NCBI GenBank assembly: GCA_000310025.1
Contig: FN649757.1
Location: 714,542-778,541 of the forward strand
Source: Ectocarpus siliculosus
Lineage: Eukaryota > Sar > Phaeophyceae > Ectocarpales > Ectocarpaceae
Direction of reading: 5' to 3'
Length of the DNA stretch: 64,000 bases
Shown: positions 11,201-22,601 of the stretch, one piece after another
Layout: every line of letters starts with the position of its first letter
Numbering within the stretch: position 1 is the stretch's first letter
Made by a program: the position numbers and the translations under genes
Notes under the pieces: model-generated
The model's input: only the letters and a program-made list of their open reading frames with translations
Databases searched by the model: none
What the model was told of the DNA's origin: nothing

Positions 11201-14200
11201 CGCTACACTGAAAAAGTGTAGTACCCTACATACACTAAAAATGGGGGCACTGTCGCCATAATAAATAGGACCAAAAAAAACAAAAACACACACACACGCT
11301 GCGGTTGTCTCTCTGTCTGTATGATAAGAGGATGTAGCCGACGCATAAGACATTTTTTTTTTTACTTCAATTTTCTAACGATTTGTTTTTCGCCGCCATT
11401 TCGCCTCCTTTTTTTTCGCACGAAGGTCCCCTTCTTTTTGGTAGTATAGTATAATAGTTGGCCTGTGACCTCGAAAGGCCTCCTCATCAGTTGGACAGGC
11501 ACGGATATTAGCAGGTACTGGCACAGAGCAGACACCGGAACGGTTTCGAACGTGTGTGAAGACAAGAACAGCATTCACCTCGGCGTTTGGTATATACCCC
11601 CATCTACACCTTCCGAACTTGGTACCCCATCCCCTCTCATCTGTATTGTTCTTATTTTATTGCTCACCTTGCTTCCTGCCCCACTGTGACCGTAATGGCG
11701 GCGGCGGCGGCGGCGGTGCAGCAAGACTCCAACAGCAGCGGAGTGGACGGAGGTAACGGAGATGACGAGGATTCCGACGACGACGACGAGCTCCCGGTAG
11801 AGATGCGGAACCTGGTGAGCAGCATGGAGGGAGACTTCGACGGCGCGCGGGGGGGGGGGCGCTGCCGNNNNNNNNNNNNNNNNNNNNNNNNNNNNNNNNN
11901 NNNNNNNNNNNNNNNNNNNNNNNNNNNNNNNNNNNNNNNNNNNNNNNNNNNNNNNNNNNNNNNNNNNCCCCCCCCCTACCAAGGGAAAAAAAACCCCCGC
12001 AAACGGGGGGGGGGGGGGCACCGCAGGCAGGACTAGGGGGAGGGGGAGGACCCGAGGGAGGGGGGGTAAACGCGGAGAGCCTGTTTCTGGGAAGGGTAAG
12101 GGGGGGTTGGACATGGATGGCGTTTTCGAGGAGGAGGGGGAGGGGGGGCACGCGGAGGAGGAGGGCGTGCTGGGCGGGGGGGGGGGGGGGATAGGCGCCG
12201 GGGCGACGGTTCTGGACAGCGTGTTGTGGAAGCTTGGGTTTGACAAGGTGGGTGGGAGTGCTGTGTGTTTTTTTTTGTGAGGATAAGCGTGGTCAGACGT
12301 GGTTGGTGTGAAGGGGAGACGGCAATGGGATGCGGGGGGTGGGGGGGGAGGATCTCACTGAAGGATGCTGTGCTGATAGGTGTGCGGGCGTTTGCTTGTG
12401 CCTGTTGGACGCTCTCAATTTTGAGGTCGGAAGACATGAAAAGATTGCCGTTGAATTTCATCTAAGTCTAGGCTGGTTCGGGTCATGCCAAGGACCAACC
12501 GGCGGAGTCGGGTATATTTTAGTGCAGTACTGGTATGTGTTGTTTACGCTTTCGCCGCCGGTGGTACGCACGCGACGCGGCCTCCTCGACTGCTGTTACA
12601 CCGTCTGCTTCTGTGTCTAAAGCGTCGTTCCGAACCTTTTCGTCGTCGTCGTGATCCCTTCCACCATGTAGCGAGAGACACTGTTCAATGTTTTTATCTG
12701 GGAGCCTGTCGCTGGTCACCGTGGTCTGGAGCTGCCGTGCTCTTTCACGAGGTGTAGCTCCGCTTTGTGCTCGTGAGCGATTTTTCGCCGTCGATGCCTG
12801 GAAAAACGATCCGATACGACACATCCATCATGACGTTAAAATCTGGCACCCGATTGCTGTGGCTTGCTTCCTTCTTCACTTCCCCTATCGCCTCCTCTAA
12901 CCTCGGGGTACCCCTGCGCCCGTACACACCTAAAAAATCTCGACAGTTCCATCGAGATTTCCGCAACCTGGCGTTGCTGGGGCTTGTCCAGGATAGGTTC
13001 CCCAAGAGCAAGCTGGCCTACCTGGTAGTGAAGGTGATGCTGGACAACTCCTCCCCTACGGAGAGAAAGGTCGACGAACAGGTGTCCGCATCCATCAGGT
13101 GCGGGAGAAGAAGTCGAATGCGCCCGAAGAATGTTCGTAGAATATTTAGAATATTTTGTGGTGATTCTTCTGTCAGCGAGGAAAACGAGTCAACTGCACC
13201 GAATGACGAAGAATGTTCGTAGAATATTTAGAGTATATTGTGGTGATTCTTCTGTCAGCGAGGAAAACGAGTCAACTGCACCGAATGACGAAGAATGTTC
13301 GTAGAATATTTAGAGTATTTTGTGGTGATTCTTCTGTCAGCGAGGAAAACGAGTCAACTGCACCGAATGACGAAGAATGTTCGTAGAATATTTAGAGTAT
13401 TTTGTGGTGATTCTTCTGTCAGCGAGGAAAACGAGTCAACTGCACCGAATGACGAAGAATGTTCGTAGAATATTTAGAGTATTTTGTGGTGATTCTTCTG
13501 TCAGCGAGGAAAACGAGTCAAATGCACCGAATGTCATGCGTAGATTGATCTGGCGTTCTTTCATGTACCGTCTCATCTGTACCCTGTTTTGATGGTGATC
13601 TGGGCTGGTCTGTGCAATCCTGAACCTGAATCTGAATCTACATCCGACCCCCATGGTGTCTTAGCGCCAGGGACTAACATCTATTCTAACCTAACCCTGC
13701 TCCTGAATCTGTCTCTTGTACCATGGATCTCTCAGCGCCAGAGACCTGTTCGATTAACTCTGACCTATGTTATTCTGAACCTGAATCTGAACCTTATTCT
13801 GAACCTGAATCTGAACCTTATGCCATGGATCTCTCAGCGCCAGGGACCTGTTCGACAAGCTCTGCGAGGCCTGGCAAACGAACAACCTCACCAAGAACAA
13901 GGCGGTGCCGGACTGGCGGAGGTTCGTCTCCTGGATGTCAGCTCTATGCACCGACCTTACCTCCATGGTGTCTAAGGTGTGTTGTGCGGAAGGACCCTCG
14001 CCCTTGGGCAAGCAGCAGTGCTTGCTTGCTGCAGCTCGGTCCTTGATCGCTGACCCCAATCGTGCGCGGTTTTAGGTGATTCGCCAATTTGGCCGCAGAA
14101 TCTCTCGTGCCGCCACTGATTCGCGAATACTACACTCCGGACGGTGCGTCTCTGAACGACGAAGTAATTTCATTGTACCTAACCTATGGTATGTTTGGCC

Positions 14201-17200
14201 GCGCTGTCGTTGCACCTAACGGCTTCAACTTTTATTTATTTTCCGCAGATACCGGGATCGGATACGCAGAACCCTCGTTACGTGGTGAACATGGCCAAGA
14301 TGGTGCAGTACATCCGGGGTAACCTGGTGAAGTGCACCGCCAGGGACCGTTACGGAAAGGAGACCGCCAGGATCATGGAGGTAGGAAGAAAATTACCCTC
14401 GCTGTTCGGCTGCTGCACATTTATGTTGTGTTGCGCTTTGTGTGTCTTTTCGTGTAGAGGCCAAGAGGACTGTTGCCGGTATCTTCCTGGTCTCTCTAAG
14501 TAGGCAGTTCTTGCTCTACCGCTCTATCGTCGGCAATGATAGAAGATCGCCCTGTCTTGTCCTTGCTCGCCGAAGCCGTTGGCTGCACCTTTTCACGTGC
14601 TGCGCTTGGGTGTTGTCCATGTCCAGTTCCACTAGTGTACATGTCCAGCGGACAATCACTCGGTATTTTGAAGGTACGATCGATGTATGCACAGCATGTC
14701 TCGAGGGCTTTCTGGGCTGTGCTTTAGTTGAAGGTGTGCTTGTAGGAGCAGTGGCCCTGTCCAGCGGACTGCCACTCAGTTGGTATTTTTGAAGGTACGA
14801 TTCGATGTATGCATAGCATTTCTCGAGGGCATTCCGGGCTGTGCTTTAGTTGAAGGTGTGCTTGTAGGAGCAGTGGCCCTGTCCAGCGGACTGCCACTCA
14901 GTTGGTATTTTTGAAGGTACGATTCGATGTATGCATAGCATTTCTCGAGGGCATGCCGGGCTGTGCTTTTAGTTGAAGGTGTGCTTGTAGGAGCAGTAGC
15001 CCGACACCCGTGTTTCTCCTCACCATCATGCCAAGAAAAATTGTGCTGATGTACCTCATCAGGGCTTCGGACGGTGCTCCTTGCTCTACTGTACGTCTGC
15101 TGTAGAGGAGGTGGCACCTACGCAGGATTTTAAGAGTATCTAGAAATAGAATGGGGAGGGGGCACGCAGACCCTATCCCTAACCCTAACGGTGCGCTTCG
15201 TTCGCAGAGCGGCACAAGAGAAGAAATCGCGGCGCCCCCGAAAGTTGGATGACATTGAAAAAAAAAACCGCCCAACTCCCTTTCACGCCGGTGGCGAAAT
15301 AAGGCCGGAAACAAACACAGAACAACGCGCCTTACGCGCACCTTGCGCGCGATACCCCTAACCCTAAAGCACGGATCGAATACTTTATCCCATATGTTTG
15401 CTCAATCAATTTTGCTGCGTAGACTACTGACTGGCTGGTTTGGTCTTTGCTTCAAAGTGCTCACAGTTCGGATCAACTTTTGAGGGTGCTTGGTTGAACC
15501 ATGCACTCTATGCATGATGTAGACCCGTCACTATCGTTTTTGCTGCTACCGCCGCCCTTGTGCCGTTGGTCACTTTGAGGTGAGCACCGGCATGTGCATC
15601 CTATGCTTGGTTGCCTCGAAGATGCGTGGATTAAAGTCAAAGGGTTTGTGGTTATCAAGTAAAACGCAAGTCGATCTCGATGTCCTGGGTGCTGCCCACA
15701 GATTGGCATGCACTTGCGTCTTGCTGAACTAGCCGAGAAAGATCCATGCACCACAACTTGCTGAGTCGTTGATTGATTGCTAAATAACGAGTTGTTGGGT
15801 TTACTGTACTAACTTTCTGGTCCCTCTCGTGAACTGCCCCAAAACAACAATCCCGGTTCTTGCCCAGATTCTTCTCCAAAACAAGTACCTGGACCAGCAG
15901 CAGGTGGGCGAGATGGCGATGATACCCCCCAGCGATGCGAGGGAGAGACTGTACCGCCTAGTGAGAGACAGGTGCGAAGCATATCCGCTGCCCTTGATAT
16001 GTGGAACGATTAATACGCGGGATTACCCGCGTGAAGCTCGCAGCATGTTTTCTCCAGGATGAAAGGCTGATTTCCGTAAGACGTGTGCTGGAACGCACGC
16101 ATGGATGTTTCAAGGTTAAGGCAAACTGCTCCATAAGGAAAGGAGAGGTTTTCGAAAATTAACGATCGGCAATTGCAAGGAAGACCACCCTTCTGTTGTA
16201 TCATGCCAGGCGTTGGTTGTGGAACAATCGAGCTTGTAAAGCCGATTGATCGATCGATCGATGGTGGCACACCCGTGCGTCCGGCAGCATTGCGGTATTG
16301 CGGTACGAGGGTGAGATGACTCGGCGCAGGCTCTGACAGGCCAACGTTGTGTGCTCGACGTAAGCCTATCGCCGTCGCTCTGTGCACGAAACTCAGACTT
16401 TCACGTGTAGCGAAACGTTCCCCTCCATTGCCCTCAATTACCAGTAGATAACGCTGCCGATGTTTTTTAGTTTAACATCTTGGCGGTGTCCTCTGCTCTC
16501 TCCGCTTGCTGCATGCATTACCTGCACATTTGTGTGGCACTTCTGCCGACATATTAGGATGGTGTCGGTTCAGGAGGTACCGAAGCGGGCGGATCGCAAC
16601 CCCAACACGACCTTCTACCTGTGGACCATCAAGCACGACCAGGTTAGAGCTGGAGTGATGATGCCGCCACCATATATTTTCTCGGGTCATTGCTCTCATC
16701 CCCGGTGCATTTTCCCTCGTCTCCTATCGTGCCATGATGAAGCAGAAACATCCCACAAAGCATGACTTGTGCAGGTTTAGTGCCTGTCGCTCTATGTGTA
16801 CTGTAGGGTGTAGAGATACGGCTACACGACGTTACGGTAGCATTGGGCCTCGGTGCGTTCCGTTTCGCGTGAGGGGTCCGCTGTTGTTCAACAACACCGC
16901 CGTTGAAATAGCAGGCTCGGGAAACGGCGAGTTTGGCATGGCACGGCTAGTCTTTCTGCCCAAATACTTGGAAGTATGTAACGGGTTGTAAACGGCACAA
17001 GCGCTGTGAGCGCTGATTTGAAGTGAAGACAATAAAGAAAAAAATATGTACTTTGTGCTCCATGGGAAGCGTGGAGAAAAATGTACCAATCAAGTGAAGT
17101 ACTTACCTGATATAGAGTACCATGGCAGTGGCATTGCCGGTATTGCTACACGTTTCTCGGGCGATGTCATGGCTCGCGTTTCCCCTTGTGGTCTTGTCCG

Positions 17201-18221
17201 CGATGATTTTTTTTTTTCTCTCTCTTTCGCGGGCTCTCTTTTACCTACATAGCGTGGATGCGCTGCCCCTTGTGAATCATTGCATCATTTTGTTTTCGCG
17301 CCGCTCTCGCTGTCCTATTCATTAACCTTGCCTCCATCGATGCTCAACTTAACTGTGGCTTTTCGCAAGGCGAGAAGAACGTAGCGGTGTGTTCCCATGT
17401 GTGCGTACTCGTGCGTCCCGACGTTGGGGTTGATGGGTTTGACGCAGCTTTGATGGGGTTGACGCAACTGTGATGGGGTTGACGCAACGCAGGTCGCTCA
17501 GGTGGTGCTGGAAAGCTTGTACAAGGCCATGCTCAACATGCGGCTCCGAAGGAAGTTCGTCTACTCCAACGACAAGGCATGCCGTTCTTGTCTCGACTTT
17601 GATGTTTATGCAGTACTTCGAAGTTTGGGTGAAAAACTGAATCTATTCATCACACGCATGCACGGTTCGTTGGTTGTGGCCTGCTCGAGTTTGATGTTTA
17701 TATTTCGAATTTAGGTCAGTAACCCAGTTCTATGATTTTCACGCATGCAAAAGGTTGGTTGGTTATTGACTACCTGCAGTCGGCGCGTTTCTAGTTCGTT
17801 GCAGACGCGGTGGTATGTCTCTACCGCTTGCACCCACGGGACTCAGACACATGCGATTGGGCGATATGCCTGCCAAGGTGGTATCTGGTGTACCACGTGA
17901 AAACCGCATTACAGCTTTTACGGAACGCGTCCCATTTCGTGCACCTAACGCGCTTGACTACCTTCAGCTGTCACCATGCTCGGCAACGCGTACCCATCAA
18001 TGCCTGGATGGGCGCACCCCTTTGTGTCGAATTTTGTCGTCCTTAAAACCTCGTGCCCTTGCCGGCGTGGTCCACAGGCGCTCTTCATCCACGATGCCGC
18101 TGCCCGTCTTTCCAACGACGCCGAGAGGGAGAGGCTGGACCAGGTTCGCCGTTCGCTTGACAGGCTGGACACGGCTCTCTTGCGATTGGACGAAAACCTC
18201 ATGTTCTTCAACACCTTCTAG
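4982..18221 (+). CDS. RPC3: DNA-directed RNA polymerase III subunit RPC3 (POLR3C/RPC82)
   Basis: Subunit of the Pol III-specific RPC3-RPC6-RPC7 trimer used in promoter opening and initiation; nuclear, built of winged-helix domains. Exons: 4982-5086, 5957-6073, 6394-6522, 7351-7482, 8122-8227, 9103-9217, 10090-10267, 11722-11814, one ending 12247 (start obscured by the gap), 12947-13098, 13838-13976, 14249-14380, 15868-15971, 16558-16642, 17493-17576 and 18078-18221 (TAG). Family landmarks in order: LSVIEEYHGPIV; TLAELTRLVL; VKESLLIMTQHNMV; VLVRTRGPQF with FLRHGRRTLPD; VLWKLGFDK joined to FHRDFRNLALLGLVQDRF; RYGKETARIME; LDQQQVGEMAMIP; MVSVQEVPKRADRN with FYLWTI; LLRLDENLMFFNTF at the C-terminus. 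Phases agree at every junction checked; the donor at 6074 is weak and 17577 is a GC donor. An in-frame ATG at 4922 is an alternative start. The protein exceeds 600 residues (human about 534); the excess is a Gly/Ser-rich segment (exon 7) and acidic stretches. Confidence 0.93.
5171..5340. repeat. (GTT)n-rich element with 13-bp inverted repeats
   Basis: Two GTT-rich tracts lie in RPC3 intron 1. The second is bounded by GTTTCGAGTGAAC at 5218-5230 and its exact reverse complement at 5327-5339, so the 122-bp segment has terminal inverted repeats like a small non-autonomous element. Confidence 0.6.
9952..10122. repeat. Duplicated acceptor-plus-exon-start segment
   Basis: A segment of about 63 bp occurs at 9952-10015 and again at 10060-10122. 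It contains a pyrimidine-rich stretch, the acceptor TCTCTAG, and the first ~35 bases of RPC3 exon 7 (Lys-Pro/Ser-Ser-Met-Thr-Phe-Gly-Ala-Pro-Ala-Gly). The downstream copy runs into the full exon 7; the upstream copy diverges after the exon start. Confidence 0.85.
10455..10775. mobile_element. MITE-like element with long terminal inverted repeats
   Basis: A 39-bp sequence at 10484-10522 is repeated as its exact reverse complement at 10705-10743. Weaker inverted similarity extends outward to about 10455 and 10775 (a GGGAGAGATG core on both sides). A third, diverged inverted copy lies inside at 10605-10670. A partial relative of the arm appears near 16208-16243. There is no coding potential. It lies in an intron of RPC3. 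Confidence 0.75.
11458..11570 (+). repeat. AAC-tail dispersed repeat, copy A
   Basis: Most diverged copy of a ~100-bp family: TGTGACC near the 5' end, then CAGTTGGACAGGCACGGATA, a GGTACTG block and CACCGGAACGGTTT, ending in a degenerate GAAGACAAGAAC tail. It lies in the RPC3 intron before exon 8. Confidence 0.75.
11868..11967. other. Assembly gap (100 N) with poor flanks
   Basis: Exactly 100 N, a conventional placeholder, so the true length is unknown. The flanks up to about 12200 are runs of C and G and look like low-quality consensus. The gap falls between two RPC3 exons and hides the start of the exon ending at 12247. Confidence 0.95.
13126..13535. repeat. 82-bp minisatellite, five copies
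   Basis: Five near-identical 82-bp units start at 13126, 13208, 13290, 13372 and 13454. The array begins 28 bp after the RPC3 donor at 13099. Because 82 is not a multiple of three and stops occur, it is treated as intronic despite a locally open frame. Confidence 0.9.
13651..13860. repeat. Triplicated acceptor region before RPC3 exon 11
   Basis: The block CCATGG..CTCAGCGCCAGGGAC occurs at 13651, 13721 and 13823. Only the last leads into exon 11 (SARDLFDKLCEAW). The middle copy would splice in the same phase but meets a stop codon after seven codons. The copies are separated by CTGAACCTGAAT-type short repeats. Confidence 0.8.
14644..15000. repeat. ~118-bp minisatellite, three copies
   Basis: Units start at about 14644, 14760 and 14882 (periods 116 and 122), each beginning TCCAGCGGAC and ending TGTAGGAGCAGT. 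It lies in the long RPC3 intron between exons at 14249-14380 and 15868-15971. Confidence 0.9.
17431..17492. repeat. 20-bp triplicate abutting a splice acceptor
   Basis: Three consecutive 20-bp units of the form TGATGGGGTTGACGCAACTG occupy 17431-17490, followed directly by the AG acceptor of RPC3 exon 15 (exon starts 17493). The first unit contains a competing CAG. Confidence 0.85.
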
Positions 18222-19746
18222 TCTGTGATGCGCTTGGACCCGTGGGCGCGTAGCGTACCTCGCTTGGTAACAGGCAGTAGTGCCGCTACCTTTGAGGGCG
18301 TGTGGCTTGCGTCCGCTGTGTTGTGTGGAACCTTGCTTTCGGTAGGCATCTTTGCGAATGAACCGGAGTTGTGCGCGATGATAGTAGTGGTGGTCGGTCG
18401 GGGTGCTGTTGTCTGCCTCGCGGTCTTCGATCACCACAAGATAGGGGCAAGGGTCGGAGATGGAGAGGGGTGGTTGCCGTTGTTCCTGGCGCCGAAGTCT
18501 TGTCCCGGAGCCCTTGGTCAGCCCTCGGTTCGATTTTTATGGAAGCCACACGGGTAGGGCAGAGGTGTGCAGGGGTGTTGGTAGACATTTGCATGGTATT
18601 GTTTGACCGAACGCCTGATTGTTTTGTGGGCGGTGTGCCCCATGACATGGTACGGTTGCCCCACTCCAATCTGGTGTGAAATAATGGTTGTTGCGCGGTT
18701 TCCCGCAACGAATGCGCTGCGGGCTCTGTGGATTTGGACCTTGCGAAAATGGAACCCTTTGACTATTACAGCGCTTGCAGATGTTGCGCGTGGGATCGAC
18801 GGGCTTATGTTTCTTCCAACACTCCCCTCCTTAGGCACCACAACAAGTAATTGAGCGCGTTAGCCGCCAATTCTCGGGTGTTGCCATGCGGACTGGGGCA
18901 TACATGCTGCCTCCAGTGTGCTACACCGTTTGCCGGGATTGACTACTGCTGGGTGTGCGCGTGTGCGTGAGCTTCAATTGCTTTTGATCGGCCGCGCTAT
19001 AGGACTGTCTAGTGACAGGACGTCAGCCATTGTTGCTGCTCAAACCCCAGGAATGGGCTGGCTTTTTCGAATTCTGAGAAGGTCAGAATGAATGCCCAAC
19101 GCAGTGAACCTCTCTGCAGCAAGCCCTTTGAGAGAAACGCACCAACGCTAAGCTTACAACACAACAGCAATCCCTTTGCCAACCCAAAGCAGCTAGCTGT
19201 GATGATGCAAAGAGGGGAGGGCAACGAGGATTGCTCACCAAAAGCAACCAAGATTCGCGCTTGGAAAAACAAGCACCTCGCGGTCACCCTCGCGTTCAAC
19301 AAACATTTCACACACGACCCAAGAAAAAATCCGTTGTCAGCGGGTGGTCCTCCGATAGCTATCAGACGTTCCTTGCAAGGCGAGCAAACATACCTACATA
19401 CATACATGTCGTACGCCAAACCACCCGTCGTTTGCACACCATCCACACTGAGCTGGCGTCATCTCTAGCCTATGTGGTCCACACTGACTGCTGTTTCGAC
19501 TTGGCAGAGAGTGAGTTATTTCTGTCTCGTCGTAAACAAAAGTATTTATTTTTTTAGTGGTGCAACTTCTCACGAAGCAGCAGCGCTGGGTTCTTCTACC
19601 TATGCATAGCGAGAATCAAAATCAATTGCTTGATGGTACCGATTTGCTCCCTTTCATCGCCCGGCCCTTGCTGTTGGCGAGATGGGAAAACAAGAAAACA
19701 CTCCGAGTGTGGTGGGAGAAGGTGGAAGTCAAAGGAGGAAAAAAAG
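18222..19746. other. Intergenic region downstream of RPC3
   Basis: It should hold the RPC3 3' UTR and the 3' flank of the minus-strand tRNA-Lys. No recognisable coding exon or repeat family was found on either strand. Confidence 0.5.
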
Positions 19747-19819
19747 CACCGAAGGAGGGGCTCGAACCCTCGACCACAAGATTAAGAGTCTTGCGCTCTA
19801 CCGACTGAGCTACTCCGGC
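19747..19819 (-). tRNA. tRNA-Lys (CTT)
   Basis: On the minus strand the sequence folds as a standard cloverleaf. The acceptor stem GCCGGAG pairs with CTTCGGT (with G-T wobbles); the D arm is AGCTCAGTCGGTAGAGC; the anticodon loop CTCTTAA gives anticodon CTT; the T arm contains GGTTCGAGCC; the discriminator is G. There is no intron. A run of seven T on the transcribed strand (A at 19739-19745 on plus) follows immediately as a Pol III terminator. It differs from the tRNA at 29730 only at position 1 and at the anticodon wobble base. Confidence 0.97.
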
Positions 19820-22601
19820 TGGCTTGTAAGGTGGATAATTTAAGCCTTCATGAACCAGTCATTTCAAGTATTCTCTTGGTTTGGCCCGTGCCGCCTCCAG
19901 CCATGCATACATGTCGCGGTTGCTTTCGTTGTGTATCGAATACATACGCACAACGCACGCAGAGATGACCCTACCTTCTGACTGAGTTCGCCTCTTGTTG
20001 GTTGAACTTTCTTGAAGAGATTGGAAGAGGCGCGGTTATTTGCTGTGTGTATAAGCGGCTTGTCCTGACTGAAGCGCTGAACGTGAACTGGAACGGATGT
20101 TATTACAGCAGTGACAACGACGGTAGGAGACGCAACAGCCTCGATGCTGCGATAGTCTCTTTGCCGGAACGAACCCCCTAGCAGCAGTATAGCAGTGTTC
20201 TTCGCGTGAGAGCTCTCGCCGTCGTCATGAGTTTGAGTTTTCAAAATTAAACAGCGGGCGAGACTGTCATCGAAAATAGACCAATCAACGACGTTGGGCG
20301 GTTCTTCGTTCGTCAGATAGACAGCGCAGCGGTCGCGTCTACAAAATCGGAATTCAGATCGCACCCCACACCCCACACCCAAACCATGTCGACACGCTTG
20401 CTGCACCGAAGTTGGACATAGCTCACAGCATCGGCAGGTTCATACCCAGGTTAGTGGTTTCGTCGTCACGGGTCGCGGAGTTATGATCAAGTCGCTTAGA
20501 CGGCCGGTAAATCGTACTTGCCGCCCTCTCGCTTGAAAGTTCAACTACTGCTGAATCGCGTCGTAGCAAGTTCAAAGTCAATCCGACTCTGCTTTGGCGT
20601 TACCAGATGCACATCAAGGGCAACAAAGGGGTCAAAGCAGCAAGAGAGGACCAAAGGCGTTCGTAGCTGAAGAGCTGTGTGGGCGTTTTTCCTCTACTGT
20701 AAGAACTTCGGTGTTTACATGGGAGTGACAGCGAACTGACTCTGTTGGCATTTAGTGCAGCCTTTGCCGTACTCTTCAAACTGCTGCTTGCTGGGCATGA
20801 TACGCATAACCGTACCCATGGCTGCAGCTAGACATAGAGCACGGGAGTTTCGTATTTCTTCTGTTCAAAATCCCTCTTCTGTAAGCAGGCAATCAAGGCA
20901 GCACACCCGTTCAATGACATTTCTTGCTGCTTCTAGCGCGCCTCGTCAGTGGGATTTTTCGTGTAAAAAGCGCGGTTGGATCGGCTACAGCTGTAACGCC
21001 GACGAATACCAGGGTGTCCTGGTACAGCTGTGTGAACCTTTTGGACGCAGTTTCCGCTGGTGTCTTCTCTGCAATGCTATGCATACAGCGATGAAAAAGC
21101 TGCATGGTGACGCACTCCTCTTGAAGATTGAAGGAAGAATCCCGTGGCGAGCTAAGAGCGCTCCAGATCGTCTGGAAAATACACATCTGCTGTAGTTCAT
21201 GACGTGGTCACTATTTACCTGCCACTTACAAGTACAGGTGTGGCATCCTGTCCCTCTTGTTGAGTCAATGCAGCTATTGCGTCAGCAGTAGATTAGGTGC
21301 CGCAGTCAGTATTACCCCGCCATCAGGGATAGATCTAGCACCAGAACGCACCCCAACCTCCAATCTATACACACACGCTGATGAACTGCTTCTTCACGAG
21401 GCGTGTACCAGCTACCAGTCAAGAGGTGCGCACCTATTCTTTCCAGCCTCCGCGCAGTCTGGCAGCCATTCTGGCAGCCATGCTGAGCCAAGCAAGTCCT
21501 CCTGCTGCTGTACCGTACACTTATTCTAATGGGAAACACACATTATTTGCTAGCAGCAGTGTTGCTAAAATAGGGCGATGTGTGATGTGTACGAGGCGGT
21601 TCTTGAGAGAACCGCACCCCTTAACACCCCGAATCCACCCTGCTGGCATATTCCAAATCCCAAGCTCGGGAATGGGTAAACACGACGTGTTGGTTGATGA
21701 AGAAATCGACTACGAAAGCATGCGAGGGGATTAGCTTGGGGGTATGCACATACCTGGTACCTCATGGTGTGCGCGGAGCAAGGATGGTGAATGAGAGTCA
21801 GGAGACATGTGAAGGATTCACCAAAAAGTACGGGGAATTCGGGCAGGCAGATACCGAAGGAAGAACATTCACGTGTAGTAGATTTACATTGTACCTCCGC
21901 CGACGTTGTTTGGCAATGAGCGAACGGCACCTAGAGAAAAAGCAACCAGAGCACAAGATGACCACCAGACTGCTACCATATGTTGCTCTACTACCCACCG
22001 GGCAGCATGGATACCACTATATACTACACATGTATGTTGCCTGAGGAATAATACAGTACAGTAGTTGAACCACGGGAAGGTTTCTGCGCCAACGAAAGGT
22101 GGACTTTTGTCTGTGAATAGGTAACTACCAGTACTAGTTTCTTTCGTTTCTGTAAGGATGGTGGTAGAAGAAACAAAAAACTCCTACAACAGGTGCGGTT
22201 AAAATTCAAACCCCAACTCACACACACCTACTCGAAAATCCAGGGAGAATCCCTTGCGAGTGCATGATGTCCGAGGTGAATGTAAGCATGCGGCCAACGG
22301 CCAAACACCACGTCCGTCTGTCTGTCTGTCTATCTGTCTTTGGTGAGCGTGCCCGGGATTGATTCTATTGACGAAGCGACCAACACCAGCATCATCTCGC
22401 GACCTTGACTCTCAACAACAACAATATCACCAGCCAAGACCTGAATGGGATTTCGAAAATTTCGGATCGCCCGCGCAAGAGAATGGCCAACATTTCCCAC
22501 AGGCCTCGGCGGGACTGTTGTCTACGAAGCTTAGTCTAGACCTGTTCCATCTTGGGGAGAGCTCGGCTTCGGATGAGGAAGATGTTTCAGACGTACACGG
22601 C
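19820..22601. other. Intergenic region between tRNA-Lys and ankyrin gene
   Basis: No gene is assigned. A minus-strand open stretch at 20911-21186 reads as plausible protein but matches no family I recognise. A 105-bp dispersed repeat copy lies at 21767-21873. A short TCTG microsatellite lies at about 22313-22340. A 5' exon of the ankyrin gene could lie here. Confidence 0.4.
21767..21873 (+). repeat. Dispersed 105-bp repeat, copy 1
   Basis: The segment from GTGTGCGCGGAGCAAGGATG to GGAAGAACATTCACG matches 25515-25619 closely with the same polarity. It has no coding content and no obvious terminal inverted repeats. It lies upstream of the ankyrin-type gene. Confidence 0.8.

Noticed and set aside
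19864-20406. 180-codon minus-strand open frame downstream of tRNA-Lys
   Set aside because: Long, but with no recognisable domain, no flanking exon support and no repeat-element signature; not called.
20755-20860. Short minus-strand segment with a C-x2-C resembling part of an Spt4 zinc finger
   Set aside because: Only one CxxC is present and no downstream SWVxKW-type exon could be found.
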